Assembly: GCA_030528625.1 (NCBI GenBank)
Contig: JAUMYN010000002.1
Coordinates: forward strand, 132,104 to 172,890
From: Candidatus Saccharimonadota bacterium
GTDB lineage: Bacteria > Patescibacteriota > Saccharimonadia > Saccharimonadales > Saccharimonadaceae
Direction: 5' to 3'
Length of the DNA stretch: 40,787 nt
Shown: one piece after another, positions 1-8,222 of the stretch
How positions within the stretch are numbered: position 1 is the stretch's first letter
Layout: every line of letters begins with the position of its first letter
Translations under genes and position numbers: made by a program
The notes under the pieces: model-generated
The model's input: only the letters and a program-made list of their open reading frames with translations
What the model was told of the DNA's origin: nothing
Databases searched by the model: none

Positions 1-100
1 GTACAAGTTAACAGGGGTGAAGCTGTTTATGTTAATTCTGAGGGGGTACAAGTTAACAGGGGTGAAGCTGTTTATGTTAATTCTGAGGGGGTACAAGTTA
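1..100 (+). repeat. 45-bp tandem repeat, 2.2 exact copies, in frame with the coding region
   Basis: Bases 1-45 and 46-90 are identical, and 91-100 begins a third copy. Because 45 is a multiple of three, the repeat adds 15-residue units without a frameshift. More copies may lie left of the window. Confidence 0.95.
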
Positions 101-324
101 GCCAGCGCGATATTGTCGTCTTATCGTATTGCCGACGCCCTAAAAAACGCCGTGAGATATTCATCAAGCTCGGCCTCTTTGCTAGCCAGAAAAGCTGGTT
201 ACGAACAGTTGGCCATCTGCTAGAGGGAGGATACTTAGCGCCGACCATCCCAGACAAGCTGCGCAGTCGCAACCAACAGTATCGCACCACGAGCAAGGGT
301 GAGGAACTCCTGAAAAAGCTATAG
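1..324 (+). CDS. C-terminal fragment of a winged-helix protein (AlbA_2/HATPase_c_4-type ATP-binding regulator), 5' end outside window
   Basis: An open frame runs from base 1 to the TAG at 322-324 (107 codons, no start inside the window). The last ~75 residues look like the C-terminal winged helix of Schlafen/AlbA_2-type 'ATP-binding protein' regulators: a segment like SQRDIVVLSYC, then REIFIKLGL, then the wing TIPDKLRSRNQQYRTTSKG, which closely follows the family consensus (T-x-PDKPxSRNQKY). Before it lie two exact copies of a 15-residue unit (VQVNRGEAVYVNSEG) plus a partial third. Proteins of this family often carry low-complexity repeats between the ATPase-like core and the winged helix. 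The role is probably DNA binding or transcriptional control, but the catalytic part is not visible. An overlapping reading frame at 17-223 is a shadow of this one. Confidence 0.72.
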   Translation, partial: VQVNRGEAVYVNSEGVQVNRGEAVYVNSEGVQVSQRDIVVLSYCRRPKKRREIFIKLGLFASQKSWLRTVGHLLEGGYLAPTIPDKLRSRNQQYRTTSKGEELLKKL

Positions 325-356
325 CCAGACCCCAGCCACACCATAACAGAGGTCGC

Positions 357-452
357 TAGCGTTAAACGAATGTTTTTGGCTATTAGAATAGCGTTAAACG
401 AACTTTTTTTGCTATTTAACTAGACAAAAACGAAGTTTTTTGCTATACTCAT
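357..452 (+). repeat. three imperfect 32-bp direct repeats ending in the promoter of the next gene
   Basis: Copies begin at 357, 389 and 421 with a regular 32-bp step. Each has the plan TAG-x(5-7)-AAACGAA, a run of five to seven T, then GCTAT. Only the third copy carries a good -10 box (TATACT at 444-449); the equivalent places in copies one and two read TATTAG and TATTTA. The step is close to three helical turns, so the A/T tracts lie on one face of the DNA. Confidence 0.8.
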
Positions 453-458
453 CGTATG
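442..458 (+). promoter_or_regulatory. -10 promoter box giving a predicted leaderless start for the AAA ATPase gene
   Basis: TATACT at 444-449 is followed by 6 nt and then the ATG at 456. With normal sigma-70 spacing, the A of the ATG is the transcription start. No Shine-Dalgarno site is present. Confidence 0.6.
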
Positions 459-1595
459 TTACCGCGACATCTCCAGCCAACCATCCAATCCATCCTTGAC
501 AGCGGACTGATCACTATACTCTACGGTGCGCGTCAGGTTGGCAAGACAACCCTAGCCAAACAAGTGGCTGAGTCCTATCAGCGACCCCTCTACCTCAATT
601 GCGACGACCCAACCGTTGTCACCAGTCTCACTCAAAAATCAGCTATCGAGCTCCGTGCCTACCTGGGCGACGCCGATCTGGTTATTGTCGACGAAGCGCA
701 GCGCGTGGAGAATATCGGCATCAGCCTCAAGCTTATCCATGACACCTATCCAGACATCCGGCTGCTCATCACCGGCTCGTCCAGCCTGGACTTGTCAAAT
801 AAAATCACTGAGCCGCTCACTGGGCGCAGCGTCGAAGTGCCGCTCTATCCCCTCGGCCTCCGCGAAGTATCGCAGACCCCGGCGGAGTATCTGGCATATG
901 CCAACATCATGATGCTGCGCGGCGGGTATCCTGGCATGTGGCACCTTAGCGCCGACGAAGCCTACAGCCGCTTGTCAAACATCGCGACGAACTATCTGTA
1001 TCGCGACGCCTTTTCGCCGCGAGTGGTGTACGACCAGACTATCATGAATGATTTACTGCGCCTCCTGGCCTACCAGGTTGGTAGCGAAGTGAATTATAGC
1101 GAACTGGGGCGGTCGCTGGGTATTAGCAACGACACTGTAAAGCGCTATGTCGATTTGCTGGAGAAAGCTTTCATTATCTTTCGGCGCAATCAATACCGGC
1201 GCAATCAGCGAGCCGAAGTGGGCCGGCTGCGTAAAGTCTATTTTACCGACCTTGGCATCAGAAATGCACTGATTGACGATTTCAAGCCGCTGGAGCTACG
1301 CGACGACACCGGTGCGCTGTGGGAGAACTTCTGTATTATCGAACGACTCAAACACCTACAGGCGACTCATCGACGCGTCCGATCATTTTATTGGCGGGGT
1401 GACGGCGGGGCGGAAATCGACATTATTGAGGAAGAGGCCGGAGGGGTGCACGCTATCGAGTGCAAATACGGCAGCAAACAGCCGCGCCTACCAGCAGAGT
1501 TTTCGCGGCTCTACCCCGAGGCGTCGTTTGCGGTGTTGTCGCCAGATACGCTGCTGAGCGAGTTGTTTGACACGCCGCAGCAGCCGCTCTTGTAG
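456..1595 (+). CDS. AAA-family ATPase with C-terminal DUF4143-type domain
   Basis: This 379-residue protein has a Walker A motif GARQVGKTT at residues 24-32 and a Walker B motif LVIVDEAQ with D79-E80, then a sensor-like ITGSSS. The middle part contains a helix-turn-helix-like stretch (SELGRSLGISNDTVKRYVDLLE). The C-terminus has the EIDII...AIECKYG pattern of a PD-(D/E)XK-like fold, as in the DUF4143 domain. Length and order match the widespread 'ATP-binding protein, AAA_14/DUF4143' family, whose physiological role is poorly known; many members move between genomes. It stands alone between the winged-helix fragment and the T4SS-like block, with its own promoter. Family assignment is firm, function is not. 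Confidence 0.9.
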   Translation: MLPRHLQPTIQSILDSGLITILYGARQVGKTTLAKQVAESYQRPLYLNCDDPTVVTSLTQKSAIELRAYLGDADLVIVDEAQRVENIGISLKLIHDTYPDIRLLITGSSSLDLSNKITEPLTGRSVEVPLYPLGLREVSQTPAEYLAYANIMMLRGGYPGMWHLSADEAYSRLSNIATNYLYRDAFSPRVVYDQTIMNDLLRLLAYQVGSEVNYSELGRSLGISNDTVKRYVDLLEKAFIIFRRNQYRRNQRAEVGRLRKVYFTDLGIRNALIDDFKPLELRDDTGALWENFCIIERLKHLQATHRRVRSFYWRGDGGAEIDIIEEEAGGVHAIECKYGSKQPRLPAEFSRLYPEASFAVLSPDTLLSELFDTPQQPLL

Positions 1596-1625
1596 CCTCG
1601 CTGGTTGGTGAATCACTAGATACTC

Positions 1626-1654
1626 TTGCGCTTATTGCAAAACTATGCTATAAT
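1626..1654 (+). promoter_or_regulatory. sigma-70-like promoter for the lipoprotein gene
   Basis: TTGCGC at 1626-1631, a 17-nt spacer, then TATAAT at 1649-1654 preceded by TG (extended -10). The predicted start near 1661 leaves a leader of about 45 nt containing GGAAAGGGA just before the ATG at 1706. This is one of the few leadered single genes in the window. Confidence 0.65.
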
Positions 1655-1705
1655 TTCGTCAAACTCGTTTTTCATTACATAGTTGGCGAAGGCCAGGAAA
1701 GGGAA

Positions 1706-2578
1706 ATGAATACTATGAGCGCAAACAACAAAGGTGGTGAAGGACGCGGTAGGTTAGAAATCCTGAATAGATCTTCGACTGCCGCCATAGCTAGCGTGGC
1801 TCTATTTCTAACTGGCTGTTTTGGTGGCGGCAAAACAGAGACAACGCCAGGCCCAGCACCAACTGTGGCGGGAGAGTTGACGCCCGAGGCCAGCGTTAAC
1901 CCGAACGCCACCACTGAAGCGCCTCAGCCAAACCCGACCACCGAAACTCCTGAGCAGAAGCTAATTAGAGAGTTTGAGGAGAGGCGAGAGCATCTCGTGA
2001 AATATATAAATATGTCCAATGGCGAGTGGTCGGCGCTTGCGCCCGAGAAAAAGCATGAGGTCTTGGGGTTAACTCTAGAAGTAGCTCGCGAAAGAGCAGC
2101 CCTTGAGCTAATCGAGAAGGACGAGTGCAACAAATATGAAAGCGTCCTACTTGAGGGTAAGTTTGATCCTGCGTCCGCCCCTCCCGACACCACAATGGCC
2201 GCACTTTTAGCCTATAGGCAAGCTGTTCTTCTGACACATAACTCTTTAGGGATAGCAACAGGATCCGCTAATCTGGCGGACGATTTCGTCAGGAGAATGG
2301 CGAATGTCATGCTACCGGACGACCCAGAGCTGACAAGCCCCCTTGGCGATCCCATCAGGAAAGAGCTGGAAAAAGGCCGAATTGTCGACGTTAGTTGTGT
2401 TCCACCGATGATCATGGGGGCCAAGGACCCAGAAAATCAACCAGGGGGGGTTGTCCGTAGGAAAATAGCAATCTCCGATTACTACGGCCTTACAGACGTA
2501 ACGATTGACTGGCACCCCACAGAACATGGATCGGTACCTGTTGTCGTAAGACAACTAAGCTCAGGGGCTTTCTTGTAG
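1706..2578 (+). CDS. predicted lipoprotein, function unknown
   Basis: The 290-residue product has a long N-region (about 24 residues), a hydrophobic stretch and the lipobox LTGC with the modified cysteine at residue 38, so it should be anchored to the outer face of the cytoplasmic membrane. A Thr/Pro/Glu-rich linker follows (about residues 45-85), then a mostly helical, charged domain I do not recognise. The start at 1706 is chosen for the GGAAAGGGA upstream; the in-frame ATG at 1715 is a possible alternative. It is first in the same-direction block leading into the VirB6-like genes, so an accessory part in the secretion machine is plausible by position only. Confidence 0.75.
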   Translation: MNTMSANNKGGEGRGRLEILNRSSTAAIASVALFLTGCFGGGKTETTPGPAPTVAGELTPEASVNPNATTEAPQPNPTTETPEQKLIREFEERREHLVKYINMSNGEWSALAPEKKHEVLGLTLEVARERAALELIEKDECNKYESVLLEGKFDPASAPPDTTMAALLAYRQAVLLTHNSLGIATGSANLADDFVRRMANVMLPDDPELTSPLGDPIRKELEKGRIVDVSCVPPMIMGAKDPENQPGGVVRRKIAISDYYGLTDVTIDWHPTEHGSVPVVVRQLSSGAFL

Positions 2579-2615
2579 TCCATCCAGGACACAAAGACTG
2601 ATATATTTTTATACT

Positions 2616-2641
2616 GCCCATGCTATAATACCAGCATGGGC
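2616..2641 (+). promoter_or_regulatory. leaderless-type -10 box inside a perfect 9-bp palindrome spanning the start codon
   Basis: Arms at 2616-2624 and 2633-2641 are perfect inverted repeats (GCCCATGCT / AGCATGGGC) around an 8-nt centre. The -10 box TATAAT (2624-2629) fills the centre and the ATG (2636) lies in the right arm, 6 nt after the -10. This could be an operator that blocks RNA polymerase. Confidence 0.6.
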
Positions 2642-5608
2642 ATTATAAAAAAGCTATTGCTGGCCGCTACTATTAGCTGTCTGTTAGTTGGCTTTGCTGG
2701 ACAGGCCGCCTCTGCTGATATGCTAGACAACAACAAGGCGGCCGCACTGGCCAAGAAATATATCGCCTATCGCGGTATTTTGCGCTGCGCGCATCACGGC
2801 TCCTTCAAGGACTCTGTACCGGGGGGTTACCGCTCAGACCCTGGTTACTATGTCGAACACACCAGCATTGCAATACCCGTCCGGGAGGCGGCTGTTATCT
2901 TGGATGGCGGTGACAACAACTGGGAGACTAAACACCATGGAGAAGGGTTCTATTGTAACTCGTTTATGCACCAGGCCGCTAGTGCCTTAAGCCCAGGCAC
3001 TAGTTTTCATGATTTTATCACCGGGCTAGGTTATAAGCAGGAGGGAGACGGATATAAACTGGCAAATGCTAACGAGGCGGTGAAAAACGCCGTTATTAGT
3101 AAATATCGTGAAACCTCGTGGCCAACCGACAACCCGAAGAATATGCCAGAGCTTGCGTACGGAAACATCTCCTCTCTCGCCTGGCTGCCAGAAGAATCGC
3201 GCTACTGGATAGTCAATCAACATCTCAGCAAGAGGTGCGAGAGCTTCAAGCCAGCGGACGGATTTCCACCCCAGCCATCAGAGTATAGCAACATCTCTAT
3301 ATATCAAGGATCTGGCAACCTGAGCACAGGTCGCTATGTTGATAGGGTGGTCCGCAGAGCGGGCCTCACCACGCCGTGTCCGATTGCAAGCGATGTTGGA
3401 AAGGTGCACCAGGCCGTAGCGCAAAAATACCACCGAGAACAGGCAAATGCCAAGCGGCAACACGCCGCCAACGCCCTGGCTGGCGCTATGTGTAGCTCGC
3501 TGGAGGGCGACGAGAAAGCTAGTTGTGAAAAGAAATACCGCGAGGCCTACGAAGTATGTTACCCCCGAGAATACCAGCCAGGTGTTTCGGATAAGCCAGA
3601 AAATACCTCCTTGTGTATTAGTCAACGAACGGGGGGGGCTCAGCAGAGGATCTTGAGATACTTACGAGAAGCCCAGGACGGAGCCCAAAATATCACCCCC
3701 CCGACAGACGTTTCAGCCACAGTCCCAGATAGCGGCGGCATCGCAGAAAAGCGTACCTGCGGCTCAGAGGTAACCGGGGTTGGTTATCTGTTGTGTCCCG
3801 GCCTTGATACATTAGCAACCGTTTCTGACGGCATATGGAAATCTTTTGAAGGCCTCTTGAAAACCAACCCTCTTAAGGGGCAGTCTGGCGACTACCTTTA
3901 TGAGATGTGGGCTGGGTTTCGAGACCTTGCCAATGCTATTTTGGCCATCGTCTTCCTGGTGATTATCGCCTCGCAGGTCAGCGGTATCGGCATCTCTAAC
4001 TACGGCATCAAAAAGATGATACCTCGAGTTATCATAGCGGCGGTTGCCATCAACGCTTCGTTCATTTTAATGCAGGTAGTGGTTGATTTGGCGAACGTTC
4101 TCGGTAAGACACTGTATGATCTTATCGTCAATGCGGGCGGCTTTAATACCCAGGCGAACCTCGATAATATCGGGCTAACAGGCCTTATTGAAGATATTAT
4201 CTTCCACGGGGGGTTGACTTTTGCGGCTGGCGCAGGAATTGCTGCGGGAATTGCTGCAATTCAGATGCCCGCCGCCCTTATTTTTGTCGCTCTTATCATG
4301 CTACCAGCAGTACCAGGATTTATCGCGGGGATGCTTGCTCTGGCTATTCGCTCCGCCCTCATCCCAGTGATAGCGGTGATCGCACCAATCGCTATAGCGG
4401 CATATGTATTACCAAACACTCAAGGGTTGTTTGATAAGTGGCGAAAGACTACTACGGCGATGCTTTCTTTGTATCCGCTGGCGTCGGTGTACTATGGCGG
4501 GCTCAAGCTAGCGGCCTTGATTATGATCAGCACTGGCAGCAGCGGTATGCGGCTCATCGGCATGGTGGTGCTGATGTGCGGGGCAGCCGTAGTGCTGGTG
4601 CTGGCTGTTAAGGCAAATGCTATTACTGGCAAGATTACTGGGGCTGTGAAGAACGGTCTCGGCAAGCTCACCGCGCCAGTACAAAGCACTCTCAACGAAT
4701 CTTTCGGCCCGGCTGCAAAAGAGGGTATACAGTCCTTCAAATACGGCAGAGATCGCAAGGGTTTGTTTGGAGCCATGCAGAAAGGTATGCGCAGCTTTGA
4801 CCGCTCAAAGCGCGACCGAGCACTACGCAGCGCCATTCTGGAGAATGAACTCTCTCGCCAGCACGCCGAAAGTTTTGTGGCTGATCCGACAGAGGCTGGT
4901 AAGCGGCTCAAAGGTCTGCAAGACGTCCCGGGGGGAGCTGCTTATATCAGGGAGCAAGAGGCAGCGCTGGTTAAGCAACAAGAGGTTGGTTTCCGTGCCA
5001 GTAGCCTAGAAGAGCTGGAGAAGAGTATGGTTGAGGCTATCCAGAAGGGCAACCGCATCGCTGCTCAGGCTATTCAAAATGTTATGTTGTCGCAAGGCGG
5101 CCGCGGCTTAGAGGCCTTTAACAAGTCAGTGATGAAAACTGAGCCGACCGGCGAAATGCGCACCTCCTTGGTGGAGAACCTGGTTTCCAACCACGGCAGC
5201 GCTCTAATGAAGGACTTTGCCACTCGACAGTGGACACAGTCCGGGGAGACAATGGCTGCCGCCCAGGCCGCCTGGACGGGGCCGAACAAGAATACCGATT
5301 CAATCAGCGCCAAAGACTTCTCGGATATGTCGTCAGCCGCCCAGCTGCGAGTATTGGGGGCATCGGTTGGTGATGATGGCAATGTGACTATAGCGGTTGA
5401 CAAAGACGGCAACTATGGCGGTCGCAACCTCGACAATAATGCCCTCCGAGCACTGTTGGATTCTTCAACCGACCTAGGCGAGGGAATTGCCAAAGATTCT
5501 CCTGTTGCTAAGGCACTTCAAAAAGTTGCCGCGCAGCGCGGCATAACAGCTCCTGGCGTCGTTGATGATTCCATATGGCCAAAAAACGAGAACACTTCGC
5601 CCAAGTAA
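2636..5608 (+). CDS. VirB6/TrbL-like polytopic T4SS membrane protein, first paralogue
   Basis: A 990-residue protein with a signal peptide (residues 1-28, cleavage near ASA-D), a large Cys-rich extracellular part to about 400, a membrane block with several long hydrophobic helices at roughly 420-660, and a hydrophilic, helical, Ala/Gln-rich cytoplasmic tail to the end. The membrane block resembles VirB6/TrbL proteins that form the inner-membrane channel of type IV secretion systems. Just before it is a paired-cysteine motif C375-x(4)-TGVGYLL-C387, which recurs in the next gene, so the two are paralogues. The N-terminal region has many more cysteines, suggesting disulfide-rich surface exposure. 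It starts from a predicted leaderless promoter. The family call is by topology and context. Confidence 0.75.
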   Translation: MGIIKKLLLAATISCLLVGFAGQAASADMLDNNKAAALAKKYIAYRGILRCAHHGSFKDSVPGGYRSDPGYYVEHTSIAIPVREAAVILDGGDNNWETKHHGEGFYCNSFMHQAASALSPGTSFHDFITGLGYKQEGDGYKLANANEAVKNAVISKYRETSWPTDNPKNMPELAYGNISSLAWLPEESRYWIVNQHLSKRCESFKPADGFPPQPSEYSNISIYQGSGNLSTGRYVDRVVRRAGLTTPCPIASDVGKVHQAVAQKYHREQANAKRQHAANALAGAMCSSLEGDEKASCEKKYREAYEVCYPREYQPGVSDKPENTSLCISQRTGGAQQRILRYLREAQDGAQNITPPTDVSATVPDSGGIAEKRTCGSEVTGVGYLLCPGLDTLATVSDGIWKSFEGLLKTNPLKGQSGDYLYEMWAGFRDLANAILAIVFLVIIASQVSGIGISNYGIKKMIPRVIIAAVAINASFILMQVVVDLANVLGKTLYDLIVNAGGFNTQANLDNIGLTGLIEDIIFHGGLTFAAGAGIAAGIAAIQMPAALIFVALIMLPAVPGFIAGMLALAIRSALIPVIAVIAPIAIAAYVLPNTQGLFDKWRKTTTAMLSLYPLASVYYGGLKLAALIMISTGSSGMRLIGMVVLMCGAAVVLVLAVKANAITGKITGAVKNGLGKLTAPVQSTLNESFGPAAKEGIQSFKYGRDRKGLFGAMQKGMRSFDRSKRDRALRSAILENELSRQHAESFVADPTEAGKRLKGLQDVPGGAAYIREQEAALVKQQEVGFRASSLEELEKSMVEAIQKGNRIAAQAIQNVMLSQGGRGLEAFNKSVMKTEPTGEMRTSLVENLVSNHGSALMKDFATRQWTQSGETMAAAQAAWTGPNKNTDSISAKDFSDMSSAAQLRVLGASVGDDGNVTIAVDKDGNYGGRNLDNNALRALLDSSTDLGEGIAKDSPVAKALQKVAAQRGITAPGVVDDSIWPKNENTSPK

Positions 5609-5650
5609 TGGCGTAATCCGTTACTAGACAGCCAAAACCAGACACTTTTA

Positions 5651-5690
5651 TTGACTTTTTAGCCCAAAAATGCTACCATAAGGGGGAATG
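5651..5690 (+). promoter_or_regulatory. sigma-70-like promoter close to the second VirB6-like start
   Basis: TTGACT at 5651-5656, a 17-nt spacer and TACCAT at 5674-5679. The ATG at 5688 is 8 nt after the -10, so the leader would be at most about 2 nt. Confidence 0.7.
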
Positions 5691-8186
5691 GAGTGGTTAT
5701 ATGCGAGGCGGCGGCCGGAGTGTCGGCGGCCACATGGTTTGTTGCTGCTGATAGCCGGTCTGCTAGTCAGCCTGTTTGCTGGTCTCTCGCTGTTTTCAAC
5801 CACCGCCTCTGCGGCGCCCGAGGCTATTTGGTCAGGACAGAGCCTGCGCTATGAAGACGCTATCTACAACGAACTGACCGACGCCCGGCAAAAAACCGCC
5901 CTGGGGCGGACGGCCGAGGAACGTGTTTATTCTTATAGTAGGAATACCAATAACCCCAGCGGCATCGCTCAAGAGATACTGACGATTCATTTTCCAGCCG
6001 GTACTACGCCGTCAAGCGCCTCGGAAGCAACCCACACGAGGTATTCTGCCAGCGCTGGCGGCACCTATTCACCGCGGTCATCGTCAACCATTACCATCAA
6101 GGGTACTCACGGCGAAGGAAATCCCGAAGCGTCAAGTTGTGCGGTGACTGGCATTGGCTATTTGGTCTGTCCTATTGTATCGTCTTTAGCCAAGGGGATG
6201 GACAATCTGTATGAATGGCTAACCGTGCTGTTCAAGGCGCCGACGCTAGGTTCGGCAAACGACAATAGCGGCATCAAGCTGGCTTGGGAAATTATGCGCA
6301 ACCTGGCCAATGCCGCCTTTATTGTCGGCTTTTTGATCGTTATTTATTCGCACCTCACCTCAGTGGGGCTGACAAATTATAATATCAAGAAGTTGTTGCC
6401 GCGGCTAATTGTCGCGGCGGTATTGGTGAATACTTCGTTTATTATCTCGCTCTTTGTTGTCGATCTGTCAAATATTGCCGGTACCGAGCTGCACAAAATG
6501 CTGATTGAGGTCAGGGAACAGGTGGCGGCCGGCGAGGCCTTGCAGCAAAGCGGCGGCATCACCTGGGATCAGGTGGCAGCTGGTATTTTGTCCAATGGTG
6601 CGGTGGCGGCAGGGGTTGTCTACGGCAGCCTCAAACTCAGCACTAGTCTGCTGCCGCTGTTTCTTGCGCTACTGGTTGGCATGGTGATGATTCTGATCGT
6701 AGTGTTGGTGATTTTGGCCGCCCGGCAGGCGCTGATTGTTATTTTGGTGATTATCTCGCCGCTGGCCTTTGTGTGTTATCTGCTGCCTGGCACCGAAAAG
6801 TGGTTTGAAAAGTGGCGCAATAGCCTGTTTACCATGCTGATTTTCTTTCCGGCCTTTGCGTTGGTGTTTGGCGGGGCGTCGCTGGCCGCGGCGATTATTA
6901 TGCAAATTCCGGGCAATGCGGTGATGGCAATATTGGGCCTGGGCGTGCAGGTGGCGCCCCTGGCGCTAACGCCGTTGATTTTGAAGCTGAGCGGCGGCGT
7001 ATTGAGTCGGTTTGCTGGCCTCGTCAATGACAAGGCCAAGGGGCCATTCGACCGAGCCAAGAAGTTCAGCATGGACTGGCACCGAAAGAAAGAGAACGAA
7101 CGCCTCACTAAGGACAAGCTCAGCCCGACCGCCCGAGCGCTGCGGGCCTTACGGCGCCGATCGCACAGTTTTACCCAGAGCGTGGAAGATTATCAGAAGA
7201 AAGCCGACAACTCTATGGAGGCGTGGCGGCTGGAGCAGGTGGCGCGTAATGAACGGCGAGCCTCCGAAGAGCTGGCGATGCGCGCTGCCAGTGATCACCT
7301 GGAGGCATCAAAGGGACAGGTCGAGGTGATGCACGCCAATACTCGGGCTGGCTATGCGCCGTTTGGTCTTGATACCAGCGCCACGCGGGGCATCCAGGCC
7401 AGCGCTCGCTCGCTGGCTATCCAGGGGTTGCAACAAGAAGGCGCTAAGCGTATCTCGGCGCATCGACTGGCTACCGAGTTGTCTGAAAATGAGCAGCTAC
7501 GCGATCTGGTTGGTGAGGTAGAAAATCTCTACGACATAAATCATGTAGCTGGCTCGACCCGTGCGCTCGCAGCCGCTAAGAGTGCAGTGAGTGCCCACTA
7601 TGAAGAATCTATCAAGAATGCAACGGCGATTATTAACAGCGCCAATCTTACTAACGCCCAGATAGTTGGTCTAGTCAACGGCATCTCATCCAAGAAGATT
7701 ACGGTTACCGATGATATTCGTATCGCGGCGGCCCGCCAGATTGCCGGCGGCGCCGATGGCGGAGCTATCCAGAACCTGCTCGAAACTGCCCAGTTTAAGG
7801 ATCTGCCTAATGATTTGGCGCAAGAGCTCGGCGAGGCGCTCAATAATAACTCGGCAAAGCCGTTCTGGCTGGGTAGTGCTGAGTGTTCTAATATTAAACA
7901 AAAGACCGTCCTTGAGACAGGTGATGAGTTCATTATAAAAAATATTATCACGTCGCTTCAGCGGGATAAGCTATCAGCTGAAAAGATCGTTAATACTGAT
8001 GCGGTGCAGCTTGCCGAGTTTAAGAAGCTTCTAGAAAAACACGCCTCGGCCGTCCTACCTCAGCTGTCTGCTAAAAATATAGCGGAGCTTAAGAGCTCGC
8101 TGGCTCTGTCGAAAAGCGATCCGCTCTACGCTGGTCGCCTGGGCGAGCGGGCGGATGCAGTGGATGGCCTCCTCAAACTCCTGTAG
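5688..8186 (+). CDS. VirB6/TrbL-like polytopic T4SS membrane protein, second paralogue
   Basis: The 832-residue product has a signal peptide (hydrophobic 17-40, cleavage near ASA-AP), a short extracellular part, then C151-x(2)-TGIGYLV-C161, matching the paired-cysteine motif of the preceding gene. Several membrane helices occupy about 204-440, including NLANAAFIVGFLIVIYSHL and IKKLLPRLIVAAVLVNTSFI, which align with the same positions of the first paralogue. The tail from about 440 is charged and helical, probably coiled coil, and cytoplasmic. Two tandem VirB6-like genes suggest a heteromeric channel or two alternate channels. It has its own promoter rather than reading on only from the gene before. 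Confidence 0.78.
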   Translation: MEWLYARRRPECRRPHGLLLLIAGLLVSLFAGLSLFSTTASAAPEAIWSGQSLRYEDAIYNELTDARQKTALGRTAEERVYSYSRNTNNPSGIAQEILTIHFPAGTTPSSASEATHTRYSASAGGTYSPRSSSTITIKGTHGEGNPEASSCAVTGIGYLVCPIVSSLAKGMDNLYEWLTVLFKAPTLGSANDNSGIKLAWEIMRNLANAAFIVGFLIVIYSHLTSVGLTNYNIKKLLPRLIVAAVLVNTSFIISLFVVDLSNIAGTELHKMLIEVREQVAAGEALQQSGGITWDQVAAGILSNGAVAAGVVYGSLKLSTSLLPLFLALLVGMVMILIVVLVILAARQALIVILVIISPLAFVCYLLPGTEKWFEKWRNSLFTMLIFFPAFALVFGGASLAAAIIMQIPGNAVMAILGLGVQVAPLALTPLILKLSGGVLSRFAGLVNDKAKGPFDRAKKFSMDWHRKKENERLTKDKLSPTARALRALRRRSHSFTQSVEDYQKKADNSMEAWRLEQVARNERRASEELAMRAASDHLEASKGQVEVMHANTRAGYAPFGLDTSATRGIQASARSLAIQGLQQEGAKRISAHRLATELSENEQLRDLVGEVENLYDINHVAGSTRALAAAKSAVSAHYEESIKNATAIINSANLTNAQIVGLVNGISSKKITVTDDIRIAAARQIAGGADGGAIQNLLETAQFKDLPNDLAQELGEALNNNSAKPFWLGSAECSNIKQKTVLETGDEFIIKNIITSLQRDKLSAEKIVNTDAVQLAEFKKLLEKHASAVLPQLSAKNIAELKSSLALSKSDPLYAGRLGERADAVDGLLKLL

Positions 8187-8205
8187 TCCCCGGCCGGTGA
8201 GATTT

Positions 8206-8222
8206 GCTATACTGTAGACATG
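8206..8222 (+). promoter_or_regulatory. -10 box with predicted leaderless start for the PrgI gene
   Basis: TATACT at 8208-8213, then 6 nt, then ATG at 8220. There is no Shine-Dalgarno site. Confidence 0.6.

Noticed and set aside
1-100. Possible CRISPR array from repeated 45-bp units
   Set aside because: The copies are directly adjacent with no spacers, and the sequence is coding.
17-223. A 68-residue open frame with tandem 15-residue repeats at the left edge
   Set aside because: It is in the wrong frame. The frame from base 1 to 324 encodes a recognisable winged-helix end and covers the same repeats.
5604-5625. Hairpin at the end of the first VirB6-like gene as a terminator
   Set aside because: The stem has a wobble pair and no T-run follows; the next promoter begins soon after. 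Too weak to call.
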